The position numbers and the translations under genes were made by a program. A stretch of DNA of 64,000 bases from Acinetobacter ursingii DSM 16037 = CIP 107286 (GTDB lineage Bacteria; Pseudomonadota; Gammaproteobacteria; Pseudomonadales; Moraxellaceae): contig NZ_KB849717.1 in assembly GCF_000368825.1 (NCBI RefSeq), positions 644,063 to 708,062 of the forward strand. The letters run 5' to 3'. Shown in pieces: positions 1 through 8,813 of the stretch (the stretch's first letter is position 1; each line of letters opens with the position of its first letter). The notes beneath the pieces are model-generated. The model had not been told where the DNA came from. It worked only from the letters and a program-made list of their open reading frames with translations, and searched no databases.

Positions 1-345
1 ATAATAACGTTCTTTTTGATACAAATATTTATATAAACGATTAATCCACTGTCCACGGCGGAAAATTTTGATCTTTTTATTGACCCCATCATAATCCAAT
101 AAAGTGATCGGCTCTCCTTCTTGAAATAGAGTGATACGATAATTTGCGGACTGATGCGGATGCATGGATAATGTCTCTTTAATCAATTCAACTTTATAGT
201 CTTCATCTAGCCAATAATGCTTATCAAAATTAACTTTTTCTTGCACCCACAATCCAGGATACTCATCCTCAGTGGTATCAATCATAAAGAAGTGGTGTAG
301 CTCTTTTAAAAGCTCTGTCGCGGTTAAATCAGAATAATCATTCAT
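1..345 (-). CDS. Hypothetical protein, 3' part cut by the window edge
   Basis: The minus strand reads open from an ATG at 345 to the left edge, 115 codons with no stop, beginning MNDYSDLTATELLKEL. The visible part is rich in charged and aromatic residues, has no signal peptide or membrane segment, and ends in a basic stretch (FRRGQWINRLYKYLYQKERYY, of which the last residues sit at the edge). I do not recognise the family. Before the start is a modest purine run (AAGAGAGA). It is transcribed away from a 650-base spacer, so its promoter should lie there. Confidence 0.7.
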   Translation of the reverse strand, partial: MNDYSDLTATELLKELHHFFMIDTTEDEYPGLWVQEKVNFDKHYWLDEDYKVELIKETLSMHPHQSANYRITLFQEGEPITLLDYDGVNKKIKIFRRGQWINRLYKYLYQKERYY

Positions 346-992
346 CGTCGTGGTCTCTCTTATTGTTACTTTTATTTTAGAATTTATATGAAGCCAAATT
401 TTCAAAGTTTGTTAGAAAATATTTAGCTTCGCTTTGCATTTATAGCATTCAGTTGTATTTTGCCTATTGATCTAATTTTACACAAATAAAAGTCAAATAA
501 ATCACATAAAATTGTTGTAAATTTATTTAAATTTCGCCTCAACCCTTAAAAGTATTCTGAAAAATATGTGTTCAAGATTAGGTTAATTTCTTCTATGAAT
601 GAAGGTATTGTATTTTTATGCGTTCTATCTGTATGCGTTAACTCTATTTGATGATGCCTTTTGAATTAGATGAACCTAACTTAATCGTTCAACATCCCAT
701 TGCATTTCATCAATTTAAACAAGCAAATCTCTTCTAACTCTGCTTAGGTTTAGCTCGGACTATTCTTTTTTATGATGTTAAAAATTTAAGATATATAAGA
801 CTTCTTTCATCATTGTTTAAACTCTTTTATTTTTTCTTGCATAGGGAGAAATAAAAGGGACGTAGAAAGAAGCCTATTGATTTTTATTCATTTAAACATC
901 ACATTTTAAAATGTGCCATAACATAAATTGCTCATACACATCGAACCTACAATATCGGAATAAAAGATCCGATGTGAGAGATGATTTAAAGT
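346..992. other. AT-rich intergenic spacer holding repeat copy 1
   Basis: About 650 bases without a convincing gene, lying between the divergent start of the left-edge gene and the 3' end of the FKBP gene. It holds one copy of the dispersed ~80-bp repeat (797-876). A 28-codon plus-strand reading frame from the ATG at 651 has no ribosome binding site and was not called. Confidence 0.6.
797..876 (+). repeat. Dispersed ~80-bp MITE-like repeat, copy 1
   Basis: Starts AAGACTTCTTTCATCATTG and ends GTAGAAAGAAGCCTA, so the ends are imperfect inverted repeats. The middle contains a second dyad (TTTTATTT ... AAATAAAA) around TTGCATAGGGAG. It matches the copies at 10454, 55866 (reversed), 59701 (reversed) and 62942. 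No coding capacity. Confidence 0.8.
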
Positions 993-1334
993 TTAATCAT
1001 CACGCGTTTTGACATCGAACAATTCAATTTCAAAGATAAGATTTGAGTTTGCAGGAATAATTTTACCCATCTTGCGCTCACCATACGCAAGGTGCGAAGG
1101 AACGATTAACTTACGTTTGCCGCCAACTTTCATTCCCATGATGCCCTGATCCCAACCTTTAATCACACGACCAGTGCCAATGACACATTCAAAGTATTGA
1201 CCACGATCTAGTGAAGAATCAAACTGTGTTCCATCTTCAAGCCAGCCTGTATAATGTGTGGTAATTAAAGCTCCTTTAACGGCTTCTTTACCCTCTCCTA
1301 CTTTCAAATCGATAATTTCTAGTTCTGCGGTCAT
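993..1334 (-). CDS. FKBP-type peptidyl-prolyl cis-trans isomerase
   Basis: A 113-residue single-domain FKBP that catalyses cis-trans isomerisation of prolyl bonds. No signal peptide is present, so it should be cytoplasmic. Hallmarks run the whole length: THYTGWLEDGTQFDSS near residues 26-41, GxVIKGWDQGIMGMKVGGKR in the middle, and the AYGER / IPANSNLIFEIELFDV end that forms the active-site pocket. The length is that of the minimal FKBP12-like domain. It starts with ATG at 1334 after a purine-rich stretch (GGAGAAATGTGTC). It stands 44 bases downstream of the yaeQ stop in the same direction and could be co-transcribed with it. Confidence 0.93.
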   Translation of the reverse strand: MTAELEIIDLKVGEGKEAVKGALITTHYTGWLEDGTQFDSSLDRGQYFECVIGTGRVIKGWDQGIMGMKVGGKRKLIVPSHLAYGERKMGKIIPANSNLIFEIELFDVKTRDD

Positions 1335-1378
1335 GACACATTTCTCCAGATCAAATAACGTGGCTTATCTTGTCAAGA

Positions 1379-1915
1379 TTATAACCCTTGTAACTGTGTC
1401 CATTGAATCACAACTTGTGCCTGATCACCGATGAGTGTCCACTCACCATCCATCACGTTCAGTTGTAATTGCATGGTACGCTGACTAAGTTGCTCAAGTT
1501 GTGCTGAACTCTCTGCTGAAATTTGCCAGACTTCCACATTTTCAAGGGTTTTAATTTTAGGATTTCTTTTCCACCATTCATCGACTTGTGAGCCATAAGC
1601 AATCACAGCCACCTGTTTACAACGCGCAGCCGCTTTTTTGACTTTATCTTCAGACGGCAAACCCACTTCAATCCACTGCTCAAGTAAACCTGTTAAGTCT
1701 TTTTTCCATAAAGCAGGTTCATCGGTTTCAAATAAATCCTTGGTAAATTCGAGTTGTTCATCTGCATAACGTGCAAATGCCACGATACGAACCATCAAAC
1801 GCTCTAAAGTTTCAGAAGGATGCAGCGCTAATGTGAGTTGATAATCACCATATTGATGCTGATCCATATCTGCAATATTTAAGTCTGCTTTATAAATTGT
1901 TGCTTTTAGCGCCAT
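1379..1915 (-). CDS. yaeQ: YaeQ family protein
   Basis: Matches the YaeQ family (about 180 residues) from MALKATIYKADLNIADMD through the HPSETLERLMVRIVAFARYAD block, the DEPALW segment and the later QVDEWWKR region. YaeQ adopts a PD-(D/E)XK nuclease-like fold; an old report linked it to haemolysin expression and its function remains unclear. I start it at the second in-frame ATG (1915) because the family begins MALKATIYK; an upstream ATG at 1930 would add five residues. It is cytoplasmic by sequence and probably precedes the FKBP gene in one transcript. Confidence 0.9.
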   Translation of the reverse strand: MALKATIYKADLNIADMDQHQYGDYQLTLALHPSETLERLMVRIVAFARYADEQLEFTKDLFETDEPALWKKDLTGLLEQWIEVGLPSEDKVKKAAARCKQVAVIAYGSQVDEWWKRNPKIKTLENVEVWQISAESSAQLEQLSQRTMQLQLNVMDGEWTLIGDQAQVVIQWTQLQGL

Positions 1916-2118
1916 AATGAAACTGTCCATTTTTGATGGGCGCTAGCATACCCGATTTTAGCAATCAGATTGAAGTTATCGTTTTCATCTATTTATTCAA
2001 ATTTCCTGACATTGCAGCATTGTTCGATCTTTAGTTATTTTCTTTTTTTGATGGTCCAATCTAAAACTGGCGAGCTTTTTGCAATGTTTGGGGAAATTTT
2101 CGATGATGAACCTGTACA

Positions 2119-3378
2119 ATGTGGCAAAAAATTAAATCCAGTCTTTTTCTTCAAGTCATTATTGCATTGATTTTGGGGATCGTAATTGGTCTGAGTTTTC
2201 ATGATTTTTCTTTAAATTTAAAGCCATTAGGTGATGGTTTCATTTCTTTGATCAAAATGCTGATCGCCCCTATCGTGTTTTGTGTTGTGGTATTGGGTAT
2301 TTATGGTGCAAGTGATATTAAAAAAATGGGAAAAGTTGGTGCAAAAACCATTCTCTATTTTGAAGTAGTCACGACTATCGCCCTCATGCTGGGCATTGCC
2401 GTCGCTTATATCTTCAAACCTGGCGTCGGAATGAATATTGATATTACTAAGCTCGACAGTAAGGATTTAAGTACTTATACCGAACGTGCACACGCGATTA
2501 GTTCAGGTTCAGATTTTATTTTGCATATCATTCCGAAAACCTTATTCGGTGCCTTTACCGATGGCGACATTCTTCAAGTCTTACTGATTGCCATCTTATT
2601 TGGTGTCAGTCTGCTGCTGATTCCTAAACAATTTTCATCACTGGTCTGTCAATCCATCGAAGCTTTTTCTGAAGTTTTATTCAAGATGATGGGACTCATT
2701 ATCCGTCTCGCACCTTTAGGCGTTTTAGGTTCGGTGGCCTATACCACAGCAAAATTTGGACTAGACTCGCTCATGCAACTGGGCTATCTGGTGATTTTGT
2801 TTTATTTGACCTGTATTGTCTTTGTGGTAGTGATTTTGGGTTCCATCCTTAAACTTGCAGGTTTAAATATTTTCAAGTTTTTAAACTACTTTAAAGATGA
2901 ACTTTCCATTGTTTTAGGTACAGCGTCTTCAGATTCTGTTTTGCCACAAATCATGAAAAAGCTCAGAGCGCTTGGTATTAAAGATTCAACGGTCGGCTTG
3001 GTCATTCCAACGGGTTATTCTTTTAATCTGGATGGATTCTCCATCTACTTAACTTTGGGCGTTATTTTCATTGCACAAGCCTGCAATATTGATCTTTCCA
3101 TGCATGACCTACTGGCTATTTTATTGGTTTCACTGGTGACATCTAAAGGCGCGCACGGTATTCCAGGTTCAGCCTTGGTGATTTTAGCCGCGACTTTATC
3201 GGTAATTCCAAGTTTACCTGCCATTGGTCTGGTACTTCTTCTTTCGGTGGATTGGTTTATTGGAATTGTCCGGGCCTGTACCAACCTCATCGGCAACTGT
3301 GTTGCGACTGTTGTCATCGCACACTGGGAAAAAGATATTGACCATGCACAGGCGAAAGCAGTGTTAGATCAAAAATAA
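2119..3378 (+). CDS. Dicarboxylate/amino-acid:cation symporter (DAACS, DctA-like)
   Basis: A 419-residue inner-membrane carrier of the DctA/GltP family with about eight hydrophobic segments. Family signatures are clear: SSDSVLPQIMKKL (the serine-rich hairpin), VIPTGYSFNLDGFSIY (NLDG substrate/cation site), and near the end VRACTNLIGNCVATVVIAHW, corresponding to the R-x-x-TN-x-x-GN motif of TM8. It imports C4-dicarboxylates or acidic amino acids with Na+ or H+; similarity to DctA looks greater than to GltP, but the substrate cannot be decided. The start is the ATG of MWQKIKSSLF; no strong ribosome site precedes it. It converges on the CobW-type gene. Confidence 0.9.
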   Translation: MWQKIKSSLFLQVIIALILGIVIGLSFHDFSLNLKPLGDGFISLIKMLIAPIVFCVVVLGIYGASDIKKMGKVGAKTILYFEVVTTIALMLGIAVAYIFKPGVGMNIDITKLDSKDLSTYTERAHAISSGSDFILHIIPKTLFGAFTDGDILQVLLIAILFGVSLLLIPKQFSSLVCQSIEAFSEVLFKMMGLIIRLAPLGVLGSVAYTTAKFGLDSLMQLGYLVILFYLTCIVFVVVILGSILKLAGLNIFKFLNYFKDELSIVLGTASSDSVLPQIMKKLRALGIKDSTVGLVIPTGYSFNLDGFSIYLTLGVIFIAQACNIDLSMHDLLAILLVSLVTSKGAHGIPGSALVILAATLSVIPSLPAIGLVLLLSVDWFIGIVRACTNLIGNCVATVVIAHWEKDIDHAQAKAVLDQK

Positions 3379-3411
3379 ATTGACTTATAAACCTCAAATA
3401 ATCTTAAACAT

Positions 3412-3441
3412 AGAATAGAAACCTGATCAGGTTTCTATTCT
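3412..3441. terminator. Perfect palindrome between convergent genes
   Basis: A 30-base perfect palindrome with arms AGAATAGAAACCTGA. It lies between the symporter and the convergent GTPase gene and contains the GTPase stop codon (TGA at 3429-3427). No long T-run follows on either strand, so termination may be weak. Confidence 0.6.
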
Positions 3442-4425
3442 CGCAGCCAATAAATCAGTTTCCAGTTTGAGCCAGTTGTGCTCATGCTGACTAATCATTT
3501 CAATGCGGTTATCAATATTTTCTTCACCCGTTTTATAATTAAACTGTTTCGGGTTGCAATTAAAATACATCCAGCCCTGATGGGTATGAAAAATGGCTTT
3601 TATACGCAACCAATTCTGCTGTTCGCATAACACATCCAATAATCGGTCAAAATTAAAGATCCAACGACGCGGAAATTTCCAGCCAGCAACCATATAACCC
3701 TGCGCGTGTTCTACATAATGGTAAGGTAATTCTTTGATTTCAATTGCTTGTTCCGCAGTCGACTGTTGTCTTTGCTGGATCAGTAAGGGCTGAATTTTAC
3801 GTTCACGGATAACATGTGCCAGATCAATCTGTTTTAGCTGAAGCTCCCCATGCGCGGCACTTAACCATTGTTGTTGGTAAACCTCATATTCTTGTTGAAG
3901 TTGCAACAATGCCTGATCATCGTCAAAGGTCATCACATCTGTATGCGAAATGACGACTATTTCAGCGGCCTTGATCTGATCTTCATAGAGATTTTGTTTG
4001 ACCCAATTACTTTCATGTAATCGACTGCCATCCACCACTGTGACCAATGCCCGCATATCCAGACTACTTTGCCAATGCGGCTCAGTCAGTTGTTCCATCA
4101 ATTGTGCAGGATGCCCTAATCCGGTGGGTTCTATAAATAAACGATCTGGTTTTGACTCGGAGAGCAACCGCGCCAACGCGATATGTAAAGGCAATTGGCT
4201 ACTACAACACATACAACCACCAAGCAGTTCTTTGATTTCAAACCCTTGCTGCTGCGGCAAAAGCTGTTGATCAACGCCAATTTGACCAAACTCATTCATG
4301 AGGACTGCCCAGACTTCATGCTCAGGCTTTTGTTGTAATAAATGTTGCAGCAACGTCGTTTTACCTGCACCTAAAAATCCTGAAAGAATATGAGTGGGAA
4401 CAGGTCTTGAATTAATAATTTTCAC
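3427..4425 (-). CDS. CobW/G3E family GTP-binding metallochaperone
   Basis: A 332-residue G3E P-loop GTPase. The Walker A loop GFLGAGKT is at residues 16-23, the metal-binding CxCC (GGCMCC) at about 71-74, and the switch-like EPTGLGHP at about 99-106; the guanine-specificity motif appears as SHTD. A C-terminal CobW_C-like domain follows. Family members (YjiA, YeiR, ZigA) bind Zn or Co and insert or traffic metal, often under zinc limitation. I see no Zur-like dyad immediately upstream, so zinc control is not shown. The final codons form one arm of a palindrome shared with the symporter. The target metalloprotein is unknown. Confidence 0.88.
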   Translation of the reverse strand: MKIINSRPVPTHILSGFLGAGKTTLLQHLLQQKPEHEVWAVLMNEFGQIGVDQQLLPQQQGFEIKELLGGCMCCSSQLPLHIALARLLSESKPDRLFIEPTGLGHPAQLMEQLTEPHWQSSLDMRALVTVVDGSRLHESNWVKQNLYEDQIKAAEIVVISHTDVMTFDDDQALLQLQQEYEVYQQQWLSAAHGELQLKQIDLAHVIRERKIQPLLIQQRQQSTAEQAIEIKELPYHYVEHAQGYMVAGWKFPRRWIFNFDRLLDVLCEQQNWLRIKAIFHTHQGWMYFNCNPKQFNYKTGEENIDNRIEMISQHEHNWLKLETDLLAARIET

Positions 4426-4923
4426 GTTAAACTCAACTTATCAATCATGGGAGCATTTTGGCTTTTTCAGACGTCTTTATAGCGACTTGATCTATCTTAT
4501 TATGGATCTTTTAAAAATACCTAGCTCTTTCTTGATACATTCACTTAAAGTCATTTTGTGATAAAAATCACACCACATATTCAATAAAATAATTAAAATC
4601 CATTTATTTAGTGAAATATCCAATTTAGCTATTCTCTGTTTGTCTGTGTTTGTGTAAATATGAGTAATGATATTGGTTTATTTTTAATCATCATGAAATA
4701 AATCCATACACTTTTTACAGGATTAAATTGCATGATTTTTACAATAAAAATACAATCACTCACCATTTGTAATTTTTGTGTAAATCTACTCGTTAAGCAT
4801 TGTTGCATTGATTGCTGCCTGTCAACAGAACTTCTAGCATGATGTTCAAGCGAAGTCGTTTGATTACTCAACTCAAAGTCATTCACTGATCGCTTTTTTT
4901 AATTTAAATAAAGGATGCCTCCA
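4426..4923. other. AT-rich divergent spacer
   Basis: About 500 bases between the divergent GTPase gene and the small secreted-protein gene; both promoters should be here. A minus-strand reading frame (4629-4886) has unprotein-like composition and no ribosome site and was not called. Nothing else stands out. Confidence 0.5.
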
Positions 4924-5157
4924 ATGAAACTCGTTAAAATTCTACTAGCTTCATCACTTACTTTAGCTGCTGCTACTACTTTTGCTGCAAAAGCAGATCA
5001 TGCTCAAGAGCAAGAAAAAGTGGTAGTATCCACTCAAGAATCTCCAAACACTGCGACGCCTGAGTCAGCTGCTGGTCAACCTACCTCAGCACAACCTGGT
5101 TCTGAAAATGCTGCTGAAGCTCAAGGACAAGCTCAACCTACACAGCCAGCTCAATAA
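4924..5157 (+). CDS. Small exported low-complexity protein
   Basis: A 77-residue protein. A clear Sec signal (MKLVKILLASSLTLAAATTF, then AA-KADHA) suggests cleavage after AFAA or a similar site, leaving a mature peptide of about 54 residues rich in Ala, Gln, Glu, Pro, Ser and Thr (repeated QP/TQPAQ). No cysteine or lipobox is present. The start at 4924 is chosen over the ATG at 4915 because AAGGA lies about 8 bases before it. A 13-bp stem-loop follows the stop. Likely a disordered periplasmic or secreted peptide; the function is unknown. Confidence 0.72.
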   Translation: MKLVKILLASSLTLAAATTFAAKADHAQEQEKVVVSTQESPNTATPESAAGQPTSAQPGSENAAEAQGQAQPTQPAQ

Positions 5158-5219
5158 TCTAATACTCTCTCAATAACAGCATTTATTTAGGTTTAAATTT
5201 CCCAGTTTAAACCAAGTGA

Positions 5220-5260
5220 CAGAGGTTAAATCATTGCTGCGATTTGACCTCTGACGCTTT
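5220..5260 (+). terminator. Stem-loop terminator after the small secreted protein
   Basis: Arms CAGAGGTTAAATC (5220-5232) and GATTTGACCTCTG (5241-5253), 13 pairs with one G-U, 8-base loop, then ACGCTTTT. It lies 60 bases past the stop codon. Confidence 0.7.
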
Positions 5261-5354
5261 TAGATCGTTTATTTTTCTAATGATTAATCTTCAGTTTTGA
5301 TCAACACACAAATCAACTTTTTATCCATACTCAAGTCAACGATACTCTTATGTT

Positions 5355-5828
5355 TTATTTCGGAATAAATGGAATACATGTAGCAAGATCTTGGCAGGGT
5401 TGTCCTGTATGCAAGCGAATAAAATAGTCCTGTACCATCTGTGCTTGCTGTTCAATACCATATTGAAAAAACTGCTTGCCCTGCTGTAACACATAATTAT
5501 ATTTACGATCAAATAGAGCTGTACGAATCAGCTTAACGCCTTGTTGATACTGCCAAACATGTACCAGTTCATGAATAAACCACGACTGCTTTAAAATCGT
5601 ATCTTGAGTAAAATCCTCACACCAATTTTCTGGATGAAAATAAATATTGCCATTAGGGCTAATCGCATAGTTTTTTAAAACCAAGCGATGCGCCACAATT
5701 TGAATATGCTCAAGTTTAATGGATGTGCCAAACACACTCATTGCCAATTGCTTTTCAGCATGGGTCAGCAAGCGTTTTTGAACCATTAAGTGCTTGTTTA
5801 AACCGTATATCATCTTATTTCTAAACAC
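5355..5828 (-). CDS. HELVH-motif metallopeptidase-like protein
   Basis: A 157-residue protein of unknown role with a gluzincin-type zinc motif, HELVHVWQYQQG, near residues 86-97, preceded by an aromatic-rich segment (NIYFHPENWCEDF). It resembles small vgr-related or DUF4157-like proteins in which HExxH sits in a compact domain. A later EQQAQMVQDYF could supply the third ligand (E). There is no signal peptide. The reading frame opens with GTG at 5828; ATG at 5813 (MIYGLNKHL) is an equally good start, and neither has a strong ribosome site. No VgrG or other type VI gene is near, so an effector role would be speculation. Confidence 0.7.
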   Translation of the reverse strand: MFRNKMIYGLNKHLMVQKRLLTHAEKQLAMSVFGTSIKLEHIQIVAHRLVLKNYAISPNGNIYFHPENWCEDFTQDTILKQSWFIHELVHVWQYQQGVKLIRTALFDRKYNYVLQQGKQFFQYGIEQQAQMVQDYFIRLHTGQPCQDLATCIPFIPK

Positions 5829-6078
5829 ATCATGATTTGCTTAATATAATGCTATGATGAGTTGCTTAAAAAATGTCAATTTGTAAGTATTCCATAATAA
5901 TATGCAAAAACTTGTCATTTTTTACGCCGAAAAACATTGGATTGGTATATATTATCCACCTTGCGCTTTTACGTTATACGTTAATTTACTTTGTTACCTC
6001 ATACGCAAAGTTGAACAAAAAAAATGATAAATCAACATGTTGTGTATATCTATATATTTAATCTAGGATTAGGTTTGG

Positions 6079-7707
6079 ATGAAAAGTTTTAAAATTGCCC
6101 TTGCCCAATTTTCACCGCATATTGGCAATATAGATGCAAATGCTCAAAAAATGATTGAGCAGGCGCTTGAAGCAAAAAAACAAAATGCTGATTTAATTAT
6201 TTTCCCAGAACTTTCAGTGATTGGTTACCCTTCTGAAGACTTATTGTTACGTCCAGCACTTGCCAAACGTATCGATAAAGCCTTTAAACAGCTTGCTGAA
6301 GTCAAAGATATCGTCATGGTATTTGGTTTTGTACATTTGACCGAAGAAGGCCAACGTTATAACTCAGCGGCGGTGATGAAAGACGGTCAAGTCCTCGGCA
6401 TCTATAACAAACACAATCTACCTAACTACGGTGTGTTTGATGAAAAACGTTATTTTAATGAGGGTCATCAGCATCTTGTTTTTGAATATTTAGGTCATAA
6501 ATTTGGTGTCTTGATTTGTGAAGACATCTGGTCAATCAATACGGTTAAGCAAGTCGCACAGCTCAATGTGGATAGTATTGTTATTTTAAATGCATCCCCT
6601 TACGAAGTCGGTAAGCCACAACATCGTGTACAAACCCTGACGGAATTGTCTAAACAATTTAATGTGAATTTGATTTATGTCAATCAAGTCGGTGGACAAG
6701 ATGATCTGATTTTTGATGGTAGTAGTTTTATTATCAATCATGACAGTAGTCTGGCACTTAAAGCACCTAGCTTTAAAGAAGCTCTTTATTTCACAGACTT
6801 TAATCCTGAAGATAAAAAGTTTAATGTGGCTGATCCATCGCCAAATTTGGATGCGATTGCTGAAATCTATCAAGGTTTGGTCATGGCAACCCGTGACTAT
6901 GTTCAGCGTTCAGGTTTTCCAGGTGTAATCTTAGGTTTGTCTGGCGGTATCGATTCGGCACTAACACTTGCAATTGCAGTGGATGCTCTTGGTCCAGATA
7001 AAGTACAAGCCGTCATGATGCCTTATACTTATACGGCGCAAATCAGTGTTGAAGATGCTTCTGAACAAGCACGACGCATGGGCGTAACCTTTGGGATCGC
7101 TGAAATTCACAATATTGTGAATAGCTTTATGCAAACCCTGTATCCATTTTTTGGCAACAGTCCTGCCGATGCTACCGAAGAAAATCTGCAAGCTCGTGCA
7201 CGTGGTACGCTATTGATGGGTTTATCCAATAAATTTGGTAATCTGGTGCTCTCGACGGGCAATAAATCTGAACTGGCAGTCGGTTATTGTACACTTTACG
7301 GTGATATGGTCGGTGGCTTTGCAGTCCTCAAAGATGTCTATAAAACCATCGTATTTGAATTGGCAAAGTATCGTAATAGTTTAAGTGATACGCCTGTCAT
7401 TCCTGAACGTGTGATTACTCGACCGCCATCAGCAGAATTACGTCCAGACCAAAAAGATCAGGACTCATTACCTGCTTATGATATTCTGGATGCGATCCTG
7501 TATGCCTATATTGAAGAAGATCAAAGTCAGGCCGAGATTATTGCCAAAGGTTTTGACAAGGCTATCGTTGAGAAAGTCATTCGTCTCGTCGATCGCAATG
7601 AATATAAACGTCGTCAGGGTGCGATTGGACCGCGTATCAGCTCACGTGCTTTTAGTCGCGAACGCCGCTACCCTATCGTAAATGGTTGGAGACCAGATGA
7701 CATCTAA
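6079..7707 (+). CDS. nadE: Glutamine-dependent NAD+ synthetase
   Basis: Makes NAD+ from nicotinic acid adenine dinucleotide, ATP and glutamine. It is a 542-residue two-domain enzyme: an N-terminal nitrilase-like glutaminase with the E-K-C triad visible at about E44, K111 and C147 (VLICEDIW), and a C-terminal N-type ATP pyrophosphatase domain with the SGGIDS loop at about 288-293. STGNKSELAVGYCTLYGDMVGG and the RPPSAELRPDQKDQDSLP loop also fit. The ATG at 6079 follows TAGGATTAGG. The next gene overlaps its last 11 bases, so the two are translationally coupled. Confidence 0.97.
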   Translation: MKSFKIALAQFSPHIGNIDANAQKMIEQALEAKKQNADLIIFPELSVIGYPSEDLLLRPALAKRIDKAFKQLAEVKDIVMVFGFVHLTEEGQRYNSAAVMKDGQVLGIYNKHNLPNYGVFDEKRYFNEGHQHLVFEYLGHKFGVLICEDIWSINTVKQVAQLNVDSIVILNASPYEVGKPQHRVQTLTELSKQFNVNLIYVNQVGGQDDLIFDGSSFIINHDSSLALKAPSFKEALYFTDFNPEDKKFNVADPSPNLDAIAEIYQGLVMATRDYVQRSGFPGVILGLSGGIDSALTLAIAVDALGPDKVQAVMMPYTYTAQISVEDASEQARRMGVTFGIAEIHNIVNSFMQTLYPFFGNSPADATEENLQARARGTLLMGLSNKFGNLVLSTGNKSELAVGYCTLYGDMVGGFAVLKDVYKTIVFELAKYRNSLSDTPVIPERVITRPPSAELRPDQKDQDSLPAYDILDAILYAYIEEDQSQAEIIAKGFDKAIVEKVIRLVDRNEYKRRQGAIGPRISSRAFSRERRYPIVNGWRPDDI

Positions 7708-8761
7708 GGATCAAACTGTCACGGATCAGACATTATCGCCTAGCGAACAACTTGCTCAAGCACTTTTGCTTGAGCAAGTGCGTTATTTTAAACAGCAGCT
7801 TACTGGTGAACATTCACCAGAATATCTACAGCATATTACCCATCTCATATTTAATACCTCACAACATTTGACACTTGGTCAAGTGGTGAGCCTTGAGCAA
7901 CTACAAGATGTAGTCAAACGCTATGCCTTAGAAATGCAGCTTGGCGCTGGTTTGCTTGAGTTTATTGGTGAAATTGCGCAAAAAATTTATTTATATACGC
8001 TTCAGTCTACGGCCACCGTCAATGACTTGGTTTCTGATTATCAATTTGAAATCTGGTTATCCAAATTTCTAGAACTCGATAATGTGCGGGTTTATTTGAA
8101 CCAATTTTTGAAAAGTAGCCCTGCGATTCGGCAGTTGTGTCAGTTTATTGCTACAACGGTTTTACAAAATAAGCTTCCAGTATTATTCACTACCCTAAAC
8201 TCCAAAAGTCAGCTACCAGAACGCGCTGGGTCTGAATGGAAACGTAAATTACGTCAGTTTTCGAGCATTCAGCAACAACGCCTTGAGCAAAAACTGGAAG
8301 ATTATCTAGCTGAGTTTATTCAGCAGCAACTTGCTGGGTTAAGCATTTTAAGTAATGAGGATTTGGAAATTCTCATTCGTGATATTTGGGATGATGTCAA
8401 AGAGAAAACCATCTATCAATACGCCTCTCAACTTAAACCCATTGATATTGAAGAATTTTTTGTTCTAATTTATGAGTATTGGAAAGAGTTGCGCCAATCG
8501 CCTTTAATGCAAAATCTGATTTTACATGGAGTTGAGGTGTTCTATCGTTTTTATGAAGATGAAACTCTGCAAGATTTACTGTTTGGAGTTGGATTAACAG
8601 AACAAGATATACAAACAGAAGCTTTACGTTTTTATCCTAAGGCGATTCAGGCATTGGATGAACAGGATTTATTAGAGCCTTTAATCTTTAATCTATTGAA
8701 ACCATTTTACCTTCGTTCAGATACGCTTAATGTGATTTCTAAACATTTAAAATCGAACTAA
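7697..8761 (+). CDS. Conserved hypothetical protein coupled to nadE
   Basis: About 354 residues, largely helical, Gln/Leu-rich, without signal peptide, membrane segment or catalytic motif. I do not recognise a family. The start at 7697 is preferred over an in-frame ATG at 7682 because GGAG sits five bases before it; it overlaps the end of nadE by 11 bases, implying co-translation. A central charged helix (QQRLEQKLEDYLAEFIQQQ) may form a coiled coil. The conserved-looking pairing with nadE hints at a link to NAD metabolism or only to shared transcription. A 14-bp hairpin follows the stop. Confidence 0.8.
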   Translation: MTSKDQTVTDQTLSPSEQLAQALLLEQVRYFKQQLTGEHSPEYLQHITHLIFNTSQHLTLGQVVSLEQLQDVVKRYALEMQLGAGLLEFIGEIAQKIYLYTLQSTATVNDLVSDYQFEIWLSKFLELDNVRVYLNQFLKSSPAIRQLCQFIATTVLQNKLPVLFTTLNSKSQLPERAGSEWKRKLRQFSSIQQQRLEQKLEDYLAEFIQQQLAGLSILSNEDLEILIRDIWDDVKEKTIYQYASQLKPIDIEEFFVLIYEYWKELRQSPLMQNLILHGVEVFYRFYEDETLQDLLFGVGLTEQDIQTEALRFYPKAIQALDEQDLLEPLIFNLLKPFYLRSDTLNVISKHLKSN

Positions 8762-8765
8762 TCTT

Positions 8766-8802
8766 TAAGCTCAATACATTTTCTATGTATGTATTGAGCT
8801 TA
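8766..8802. terminator. 14-bp perfect stem-loop between convergent genes
   Basis: Arms TAAGCTCAATACAT (8766-8779) and ATGTATTGAGCTTA (8789-8802) with a 9-base loop, in the gap between the nadE partner and the convergent outer-membrane protein gene. No strong T-tract on either side. Confidence 0.6.
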
Positions 8803-8813
8803 AAACGTGATAA

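Noticed and set aside
651..740. Short plus-strand frame MMPFELDEPNLIVQ in the first spacer
   Set aside because: Only 28 codons with no ribosome site and no following gene; not enough to call.
3427..4425. Zur-regulated ZigA identity for the CobW-type GTPase
   Set aside because: The protein is shorter than ZigA and no Zur-like dyad was found upstream, so only the family name is given.
4629..4886. 85-codon minus-strand reading frame in the spacer before the small secreted protein
   Set aside because: Composition is unlike a natural protein, no ribosome site, and it lies across the probable promoter region.
5873..6061. 62-codon plus-strand frame before nadE
   Set aside because: Rare-codon, hydrophobic and aromatic-rich without a signal peptide pattern or ribosome site; likely chance in AT-rich DNA.
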